Shown here one piece after another: positions 55,556-64,000 of a DNA stretch of 64,000 nt. Under the pieces are notes generated by a model. The model searched no databases. It saw only the letters and a program-made list of their open reading frames with translations, and had not been told where the DNA came from. The stretch comes from Membranipora membranacea (Eukaryota > Bryozoa > Gymnolaemata > Cheilostomatida > Membraniporidae): contig OU612069.1 of assembly GCA_914767715.1 (NCBI GenBank), positions 15,371,387 through 15,435,386 on the forward strand, given 5' to 3'. Position numbers and translations under genes: made by a program. Each line of letters opens with the position of its first letter. Positions within the stretch are counted from its first letter, which is position 1.

Positions 55556-58500
55556 TTAGTTAAATATATGCAGCATACTCGGTTCTGTCCACTGCGACTG
55601 GGTCAATTTTGGGCAATTGCCGAGAATATCAATGAGAAGGAAGTAGTAATCTATCATGGTTTGAAATGCTCCGTCCTGGTCTGAACTGTCATCACATTCT
55701 GAGATATCATCCCATAGTATGGTAAGGGCTCTGTAAAACAGAATTATGATAGTGTAAATATTCAAAGATAACAAACAGGTAATCATAATTTACATTAAGC
55801 TTGCTAAGTGCCAAATATCATATATTTGACAATTCCTTTAAAAACTGTACACATGTTGGTTATAACAATTTTAATGATGGAAAGATCTTCTGATCTAGAG
55901 AAAATGACTCATCAAAACCTACAAACGGAAATATACGTACAAGTCACATCGGCCAGCTTCAGCAACCATCTTGGCTAGATCTGTTGCTCTTGTATCACTC
56001 CGCGCTAACTCACAACCTATATAGAATATATACATAATAATAATGATAATAATCATAATAATAATACATGAGTTGTGCAAATGGTTTAGGATTCCACCTA
56101 GGAATATTAAGCCCGAAAATTAGCTTGTGATCAATTTGTGACTTGCGATTTGTGTCTTTTTACGGTATTTTTGGGGTGATCAGTTATGCAATAAATGTAC
56201 TGCCATTTGTATTTCCTGTTATTCATCTGTTCAATTGGGAATAAATTTCGATAAGCTATGAAATTTGTGGATCTTTGGGCTTTGTTTTGCAATTTCTCAG
56301 TCATTGACAATCTCTTTCCTGTTACCATGCTTAACATTTCTGTCAAAAATAAGTAACAACGATGAACATTGTTACATAATATGTTGATAATATGATAGCT
56401 CACTTCTTGTACAAAGCCTTGCTACAAACTTAGACAATCTCTGCAGAATCACACCAGCTATCTCACACCCTGCTGTTGCATAGCGAGCATAGCAACTCAT
56501 GGAATTGAATCTTATCTGGCTGGAATACAAGAAACACAAACACATTTATCTAAATGGCTCGGTTGAGGTTAGCAGTAACGTAGATGTGAATATTCCGTTG
56601 CATTGTGTCAAAAAAAGAACTCACTTTTACATCTCAATGACGGATCAGTAACAACAGCGATATATAACTCAAGTTACAAATATTGGCAGTTTTGAGTTGC
56701 CAATGGCTCCTTTGACAAATTTATAGTATAAATACTGAATTTCACTTACTCATTGACACCGCATCCTGCCCTAAAATCATTCTCTGGATTCAGAGTCGCG
56801 CACTCAACTAGACCATCACAAACTGCAAATAATTGACAACTAATAAGTGGATCACTAATATTAGTTAGCAAGAAATTATCCATGCTGACCCTATGTAGGC
56901 TGGGCAGGCTGTCGAGGGTTGGCTGGTTGGGGGAGGGGAGAGACAGCCTAGGGTAATTCATTTGACAAGAGAGGACAACTCGAAAATGAATAACAATAGG
57001 TTGTGGGTGCGGATTAAAATGAGAGATGTTCGATTTGATTCTATAGTCTAAAATTTGGGCACGTGAGCACAAAATAGAAATTGACTACGCCGATGTATAT
57101 GAATCAATATCTATGGATAAAGATGCTGAATTTAAAGTACTAAGCAAATGAGGGGGTGAACGGGGATTAATCATGTGTAGTGACAGGCAAGACCATTGGC
57201 TGATCAGTGTAATTAGAGGCGGAGAATGGCCTTGGTCTCCGCCTCTAAAAGCCAGTCCACGGTGCGTTCTCAAGTGGTCAAGTGTGTTATATAAGAAATT
57301 GTGATTTGCAGACACCTATAAATAAAGTTGAATAGCAGCATATGATATAGCTATTGTTATGTTGGCTCATCACACCTGGGATTATAGGATTTTATTACAA
57401 CGGCCAATTTCAATCTTGACAACGGTATCTAGGCAACCTCTAACACATCAATCATAAACGTCAAAATTGACCAATAAGAGCCCGTAAAATTTGAAGCGGA
57501 TGATTTGAAATCATTGGGACTGGGCAATTTTGATGTATTTTCACCACTTTCCGATGCGATTTTTGGAATAAAACTTTATTGGGCAAGTGTATCACACAAT
57601 TCTGCTTTAGCGCATACGATTCTCATTAAAAAAATTAACTACTGCTCATCTTATTTCCGAAAAAGCAGGAGGAATTTGAATGCTGGTAACCCCATTTGAA
57701 TTTGATATGGCTGGGTGATCGCTTTACATTGACTGGGCCTTATATACCCGTCAAGCCACTTTAAATATTTGACTTCAACCAGCTAAGCCTAAATAAGTAG
57801 TAGTTTTACAAACAGTATGTTATGCCAAATGAACAGGGAATCACATGGAATAAGAAGAAAAATCAATAAGTCAAACCGTGAACTACTCCTTGGTCAAACT
57901 AACCAAGACATTTCACTTTAGTTGCCTCTAATTGTAAATCCAAATTTATGAAAATTGTAGACAGTTCTGTTTTGTGACCTCGAAGAGGTCACAACCGATT
58001 TACCCAGGCTATAACCAAATTTTCACTGGTCACGATTCAGGATGTGTTGTGTGATAAGCCCCCTGGTGTTAATATCTTTGTTTATCATTTTTTCGATGTT
58101 GCTGTACCTATCTGAGTATTTATCTGATATGTGCATGTAACAAACGAACCTGAAGGAAATGACGGCAGGGTAATATTTCTAACAGGACAGCCAGCTGCGA
58201 AGTAGGTTAGGTAGATAGCTGATATGGCAGTGAAATCATCTAGCCTATCAAGACTACGCTCACAACTGAGATCGAATGATAAACCCAGTTCAGCGGCCCT
58301 GTAAAGTTAGGTAAATTTGTAGAGTTATAGAATCATAAAGTGTTTAGCACAGCAAAAAACAACCTGTGTGAATTGAAAGTATTATTATAGCAATGGGCAA
58401 AAAAACTCAGGGTCTAGAAGGGTTTAGAGTAGGTTATCTCCCCCGTTACAGATTAACTCTAATATATCTTTGCCTTAGCTAACTATAACCAATAATAATT

Positions 58501-60748
58501 TTTGATAATGTCTTATGTAAGTATAGCAGCCTAGTAACCATCCTAGACAAACCAGGGCTAGGCATAATGTAATACTGTTAGTGGATAATTATTTAGTGTA
58601 AATCTGTAACAGGGGAGGAAACATACTCTAAACACTTCAAGACTCTGGGTTTTCGCACATTGAAATCAATTATATCATTCAATGATGTCCCTGTGAAAGT
58701 AAATTTAATTTTTTTGTTCGTTTCTTTAACAGTGCTTTGTTATGAACAGTGGTTGTTTTTCGCTTTCCTGTACACATAAAATATTGTTCCGTTTCTACTT
58801 CAAGCGATTACGGAAGCCTCACTGAGTTAATGTCACATGCTGTTGCTAATGCTAGTTGCTGATTCTAAAAGAAACTCAGATTATTTACGTGAATAAGTAC
58901 ATATTTAAGCTTTATTATCATGGCCTGACTACTGCACTTACTCTACACATCTCCCAGCTTCAAGAGATGCATTGAACATTTCGAAGACAGGACCGATGTC
59001 ATCCACACAATCTGAAAAAAACAGGATGGCAATTGATCATATTAACGAAACCTAACTGTCCTTAATTCCAAACAGTACAAATTAGATAAGATTGATACCT
59101 GATAAATTTGATGGCCGTAACAATTAAGGGTGAAGTCAACTTCCCGCATTTAATTGAGATGTTAATTAAACTTAATTAGCAATAAATGGAAGTTTGAGCG
59201 AGGAGTTTAACAACTAAAGTTAACTCCCGCATTATTAATTAAAATGGTAACTAAATTAGCTATAAAGGGAGATTCGAGTGGAGGAGTTTAACAATTAATC
59301 TACATTAATCTACTCTGGTCAGATTAGGACCATGACCACCAAGACCAAGCCAACATGTAAGTTTTGGAAGTATCTTTATAAGGAATCCATAAATCAATCA
59401 AGATTTGTAATCTCAAATCTTTTAAACCAGACACAAAGCAAGGACAAATAATGAAACGTAAGACATAGGCCTACACCAAAACACTTAGGCCTTAAAGATT
59501 AAATTACAGACCTCATAGACAATTAATAATAATTTATAGGTATTATGCTCGCAGTTATATTGAAAGTTATCAAAGTAGATGGCTTTTTACCATTCAACTG
59601 ACCCATGCTTAGCAGCTGAACAAAGGATTCCGTGAGGCAAAACATTGATTGTTTGCACATTATTCATCATTTCGATCATTTGCAAGGCTCATCTGTAATT
59701 AATTATTCTTAATTGGATCTCACTGCTTTTGAGTATGTATTGGTTTGAACAGGCCTTACAAATGTCTGTAGATTTCAAGTTTTGTCATGTCTATCAAATG
59801 GTAAATGAATAATGTGTTTACTGGAGAAAGTTTTTGATGAGCGCTTGAAGACTGTTTGCTTGAATTTGAAACTATCCATAAAGTTTTTGATATTTTAATG
59901 CTATAAATAACCTTAAAGTGTTACCCCAGTGATAAATCATAATCTTCTGCAACCATCAGAAGTGTGATCAATTTAATAATCTTAAAACCACAGCAGGTGC
60001 AAAATGCTGTGGCATTGGATTGAGGTTGATAAAATGATAGAGCAATGAAACTTTAAATTTTCCCAGCTCCCACGTCTCAAACCTCCATGAACCTTGGCTT
60101 TTCCTCTACATTTTCTGTGACTGAAATTGTGGCAATTTGATATATAATATCTTTTGATGATATTTCTTTTCAGCAGGCCATCACAATGGTATACATGTAT
60201 TGCCTATGAATGTCTGATATGCGGACTCTTCAAAGCATCACACACGCTTTAATGGCAGACAGAGAGACTATTTGTGTCACATATGGCGATTTAGATTTCA
60301 TGATTCACTTACTCAGACGTGCAGGGGCTGCTGTTGGTGTAGGTTGATCATGTCGAGCAATTGGTGTGACAGGAGCTGCACAGCTCTCTGGGCATACAGT
60401 AGATTCTGGATAGGCACAAACACAGTGCTGTGTGTTGAACATCAGACCAGCAGGACAACTGAGAGTTCGTGTTGGATGTGCAGGGGCACTAATAGTAAAG
60501 CTTGAACAGGTGCCTGCAGGTGATACATTGTATGTGATACCGTTTCTCTCACAGCTGCATTGTGGTCCTAGAATAAAGATAATTCAAACAGTAAAAAAAC
60601 TTGAACTGATCAAAATTGAAACAAACACAGAACGCATTATAGTTTGTTGTATTAGTGATGCTTACTTACCGTCATATGCAGTCTGACTCCTTACAAAGCA
60701 GAGCAGTATGCAGGCCACAAATAGCAGCATTTTTAAACTTTGCTTCAT
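55556..60748 (-). CDS. Unrecognised secreted cysteine-rich protein: CBM14-like module plus three two-exon cysteine units
   Basis: Eight exons: 60748-60670, 60567-60313, 59011-58942, 58298-58150, 56822-56750, 56519-56404, 56016-55941, 55730-55556; 993 nt, in frame throughout, 330 aa ending SMLHIFN-stop. The signal peptide is MKQSLKMLLFVACILLCFVR followed by SQTAYDG. Exon 2 resembles a chitin-binding type 2 (CBM14) module: CSCERNGITYNVSPAGTCSS, LSCPAGLMFNTQHCVC and PESTVC. However, the usual central Cys after the aromatic block seems absent. After a Thr/Pro-rich linker, three exon pairs repeat the pattern phase 1-2 (70, 73, 76 bp) then phase 2-1 (149, 116 and 175 bp, the last ending in the stop). 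First halves share Cys...(A/E)AG.C: ASLEAGRCV, DFRAGCGVN, MVAEAGRCD. Second halves share Cys...(A/L)GC: AAGCP, ATAGCE, ILGNCP. The chitin-binding idea is tentative and the repeat units match no family I know. Confidence 0.7.
57214..57246. repeat. Short hairpin in intron of the secreted-protein gene
   Basis: AGAGGCGGAGA and TCTCCGCCTCT are perfect inverted repeats around a 10 bp loop. It is unusually GC-rich for its surroundings. Confidence 0.6.
58391..58662. mobile_element. MITE with ~65 bp imperfect inverted ends
   Basis: The left end CAATGGGCAAAAAAACTCAG continues with GGTTTAGAGTAGGTTATCTC and CGTTACAGATT. The right end, read inward, gives CAATGTGCGAAAACCCAGAG, then TGTTTAGAGTATGTTTCCTC and TGTTACAGATT. 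Total 272 bp, non-coding, in the intron after the 59011-58942 exon. Confidence 0.7.
59131..59300. repeat. Tandem duplication of ~85 bp
   Basis: Two copies share AAGTTAACTCCCGCATT-type starts, TTAATTAAA, GGAG(A/T)TT(T/C)GAG and GAGGAGTTTAACAA. In the intron after the CBM14-like exon of the secreted-protein gene. Confidence 0.65.
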
Positions 60749-61071
60749 TTTGATTTCCAAGATTTTTCTGAGTCTTTTCTGCGGGAGAACAAGCTTTATA
60801 CTGGTTATGATGAGAGACAAATATTATCGTTTGTGATTAATGTGCATATTTGTGGGCCTTGGCTAGGTTCAATGGCTCTAAGTATTTTAAAACCGGCGAT
60901 CAAATCTACTTTGAAGCTCAACGCCTACCCACAATTAAAATTATCGTAAACAAAACCACCTATTTAAAACGCCTATTTTTGAGAGTTAAATTGCCATACC
61001 ACACCAACTACAGTGAGGCTTTCATCTCTATATCAAATTAATCAAAAACTTTAGGGCATCAGGTGAAAAAC

Positions 61072-61458
61072 AAACAGCTGTTTACTTGCATCCCCTGCTC
61101 ACACACCAAACAGATGGAAACACCAACATATTATGTCACATAATAAGACATTTTCAAAATGGTTCAATGTGTTTTATTATTCCTCTCAAGCCGCCATCTG
61201 ATTTCAGAGTTGATATTTACTTTTTCCCATTGTTTACTCTTCATTGCTGATGCTGGTAAAATATAACAGCTGTTTACTTGCATCCCCTGCTCACACACCA
61301 AACAGATGGAAACACCAACATATTATGTCAGATAATAAGACATTTTCAAAATGGTTCAATGTGTTTTATTATTCCTCTCAAGCCGCCATCTGATTTCAGA
61401 GTTGATTTTTACTTTTTCCCATTGTTTACTCTTCATTCCTGATGCTGGTAAAATATAA
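61072..61458. repeat. Near-identical 193 bp tandem duplication
   Basis: The unit beginning ACAGCTGTTTACTTGCATCC and ending GATGCTGGTAAAATATAAC is present twice in direct tandem with only a few substitutions (CACATAAT against CAGATAAT, GATATTTACT against GATTTTTACT), so it is recent. Non-coding. Confidence 0.9.
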
Positions 61459-61682
61459 CTGCGTTTTATTGAAAACACTGCATGAACGTATAGAGCCCTG
61501 GGTGGAGACCGATCCTATGATCATAGCAAACAGAATTCATTCACACATGCTATAGGAATTACAAGAACTCCCTAGAGAAGACACTTCACACTATGATATA
61601 GTAATCTTTGCGTGCCCTCCTTACTATTCTGGTGTCGTCAACGAACAGTTTTATTTGTCGAATTGAACTGAACAAATTTCTC

Positions 61683-61808
61683 ATAGCATATGTTGTTATG
61701 GCACACACAATATTTGATGGCATGGTATACTGATCACATTTTATATATAAAATGTGATCAGTATACCGTGCCATCAAATATTGTGTGTGCCATAACAACA
61801 TATGCTAT
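61683..61808. repeat. 126 bp near-perfect palindrome
   Basis: ATAGCATATGTTGTTATGGC and the following 43 bases are mirrored exactly except for one position (CATGGTATAC against GTATACCGTG). The centre is TTATA|TATAA with no spacer. Probably a fold-back transposable element or an inversion-duplication. Confidence 0.9.
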
Positions 61809-63052
61809 AGCATGTTTCTGGTTTTGACATTTGCATGAAAAATGGTGCGTCAACTTTTCAAAGTTCAAGGTTTTTCTCAGAGTTTTACCTAATAAGCCGC
61901 ATCCGATCTTTCCAGCTGTCAGGCGTGCTAACGGAAGATGGGAAACACTAATGGTCCTTGGGTAAGGTCCGATTTCAAATGTATTTTTGTCAACTAAATG
62001 CTTAAAAACTCAGAACACTTAGTCTTTGTTCTTTATGGTTCTTGCTCTTGGCTACTAATAAAATTTTAGTGCGGTGAACTAAAAAAAAACATCTCAGCAG
62101 CCATCACAAGTAAATATAAACTGTAGATACAACACAAGCAAGTCACCTTGACCGCTGTGTAGTAGTGTACGGCACATCAGATCATTTGATCTTTACCGGT
62201 GATATCTATAACACTAGTTTGTTCCCTCGGATCGACGGTGGTGGTGGAGGGATATTTAAAAAGCTGTGTATCAAATCAGTTTGTACTTATGTATAGTCGA
62301 TATTGAGCCAAGATCGACAAAGTTGTCAAGGGACCTAAGTCTGCAACATGAGTATGGCTTCGTCTGATTCAAATTTTCTAAAGTAGGAAAGGCGGAAGAT
62401 TTTTCTTCTGTCTGCGACTTCCTAATGTATTAAACAGAATCCTTAGAGAGCCATTAGAGTCCAGCTGCTGGTACTCAGAATTTGCAATTCGCACCCTATA
62501 CCCATATCTACGATACCCTATAGCATGAAAATATTCACTGATTTAAATTTAGCAACCTGGCCAAGAATAGGGAAACTTACTCGTGATTCATTAATGAATA
62601 TCGATTTTGTAAATCCACAATGTAAAACATCATTGGTAACGTTGCAAACACCTTATAATTTGATTAGGGAAGTAATATTTTGGATATTTTCGTGAATACT
62701 TAATATGCAAAATTTAAATTTTAATAAAAGTTTTCATGCTGTGCTTTAGTGCATTCCTCATGATCGACGTCACTGCGCTTTTCAAAACTTCATACATTTT
62801 TATGCAGTAGCATGCAACAGTCAATCAAAGATTATAGAGTCAGGCCATCTCTCATTATTCAGTTGTGCTGAGCATGCAAACAGCGTTGTGAGGGAAATAA
62901 TCAATCGTTATGTAAGGATCCGCGCTCATCATGAGGCCGCTTTGAAAACGGATGCAAACACTCTTATTCGGTCCAAAATGACCCGCCTCCCTGTATTCAG
63001 CCATGTCTGATAAGATAAGTCTCGGCAAATATACAGCCACTAAATTATCGAT

Positions 63053-63235
63053 TGATTTGGCCAGTCTGAGCCACTTTTATTTTCTCTATAGCATGCACAT
63101 TAAACTCAATATTTATGTGATTGACTGGGCCAGTCTGGGCCATTTGTTGAATCGATAAGAATCTTGCTTAATTTTTGAAGGTCTTTAACTTAACAAAAGT
63201 TTTTCTTTGGATTGATTGGGCCAGTCTGGGCTGCA
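63053..63235. repeat. Three spaced copies of a GATTGA...GGCCAGTCTG(A/G)G motif
   Basis: ATTGATTTGGCCAGTCTGAG, ATTGACTGGGCCAGTCTGGG and ATTGATTGGGCCAGTCTGGG occur near 63051, 63120 and 63212. Spacing is unequal (about 70 and 92 bp) and the intervening sequence is different apart from AT-rich flanks. Confidence 0.6.
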
Positions 63236-64000
63236 TCTAAGTCATCCGTGGTAATAGTTCAATTTCTGATCCCTATCAAGTATTTAATTCAGGTCCCGTC
63301 GCAAGCCAGCTGGTTATTCCCACAAGGTGAGTTAAATTGTGGTATTTTATCATATCTTATTTCCTGTGCGATGAAGAGACCTGCTGTTCTGCCAGTTGAT
63401 TTTCTTCAAAAATAAAGTCACAAAAGGAATACCCACCAAATGTTGGGGAAACACTAGACATCCAGGTCATATGTGAGATTATAAACCCTTAACGCTATTG
63501 AAAGATTCCACTGCTTATAGTTTGTTGATGTTTACACCGATTGATACATGTGTATCAGGGAGGGATGTGTAGGAATACCATGTCAATCTAAGACAAAAAA
63601 TTCTAGCTGATGCTAGTTTAAAATGTCAGTAAGATTGATCCAGAAGTAGCTAATCTCCAACAATATTATCGTGCAAAATCATTGAATCGACATGAAGAGC
63701 AAAGACTCAGTGTTCTGAGCTCAGATTTTAAGCCTTTAGTTATATATACTTTTTATTGGCAACCAAAGTCATCTCATTCGAAATAGTTGACAAAATACAT
63801 TTGAAATTAAACCATACTCAAGGACTATCAGTATTATCCATCTTGCGCTACATGTCTGACAGTTGGAAACATCAGATGCAGTTAGTTAAGTGAAAATGCT
63901 GAGCAAAACCTTAAATTTACAATAGTCGATGCACCATTTTTCATACAGATTCTTCAGGCCAGAAGCAGCTATAATGTTAGTTATTATTGCACGAACAATA

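Larger units (their letters stand above)
60749..64000. other. Gene-poor right end of the window
   Basis: Upstream flank of the secreted-protein gene, so its promoter should lie just right of 60748. No coding exon is recognised in this 3.2 kb. It contains the tandem duplication at 61072-61458, the palindrome at 61683-61808 and the GGCCAGTCTG motif cluster at 63053-63235. Confidence 0.4.

Noticed and set aside
56746-57072. 108-codon minus-strand frame upstream of the 56822-56750 exon
   Set aside because: Most of it is intron sequence upstream of the TTTGCAG acceptor at 56823; only the last 24 codons are exon.
1-64000. CRISPR arrays, integrons or prokaryotic mobile islands
   Set aside because: Direct repeats here are unequal intronic repeats in a eukaryotic spliced-gene context, with no regular spacer structure or cas genes.
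1-64000. tRNA or rRNA genes
   Set aside because: I saw no segment with a convincing cloverleaf or rRNA signature by eye; tRNAscan-SE and Infernal would be needed to exclude them fully.

Overview
The window is 64 kb of AT-rich, intron-dense animal nuclear DNA. Every gene has short exons (mostly 70-250 bp) separated by GT-AG introns of about 0.2-3 kb, and the introns carry many small inverted-repeat elements and decayed retrotransposons. No operons, ribosome-binding sites or prokaryotic signals are present. A compact CBP/p300, a mitochondrial PAM16, a four-pass protein resembling the PLP/M6 family and a secreted protein with a chitin-binding-like module suggest a non-vertebrate metazoan, probably marine. 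I cannot name the species or phylum.

Layout. (1) 187-26606, minus strand: a CBP/p300 histone acetyltransferase gene. I traced 26 coding exons whose reading phases all agree. They encode the first 1405 residues: an acidic/basic N-terminus, TAZ1, KIX, bromodomain, RING/PHD, the acetyltransferase with its lysine-rich loop, and ZZ. TAZ2 and the C-terminus lie beyond the left edge. Its introns hold a truncated LINE, a nested second LINE fragment, a five-copy repeat family, a SINE/MITE-like family and a 184 bp element with perfect 23 bp inverted ends. (2) 26607-30271: the head-to-head intergenic region of CBP and the next gene. (3) 30272-32579, plus strand: PAM16/TIMM16 in four exons (134 aa), with a 259 bp TTAA-flanked MITE in intron 2. 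(4) 38917-51709, plus strand: a four-transmembrane PLP/M6-like protein with a long disordered N-terminal tail. Two phase-compatible cassette exons and an alternative first exon are candidates for isoform diversity; the polyadenylation signal is at 52451. (5) 55556-60748, minus strand: an unrecognised secreted protein of 330 aa in eight exons, with a signal peptide, a CBM14-like cysteine module and three repeats of a two-exon cysteine unit. (6) 60749-64000: gene-poor, with a 193 bp tandem duplication, a 126 bp near-perfect palindrome and a thrice-repeated GGCCAGTCTG motif.

The genes do not form one pathway. CBP acts in the nucleus as a transcriptional coactivator, PAM16 in mitochondrial protein import, the PLP/M6-like protein at membranes, and the last gene product is probably extracellular. 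The most unusual items are the three-unit secreted protein, the alternative N-termini of the PLP/M6-like gene, and the set of small terminal-inverted-repeat elements.
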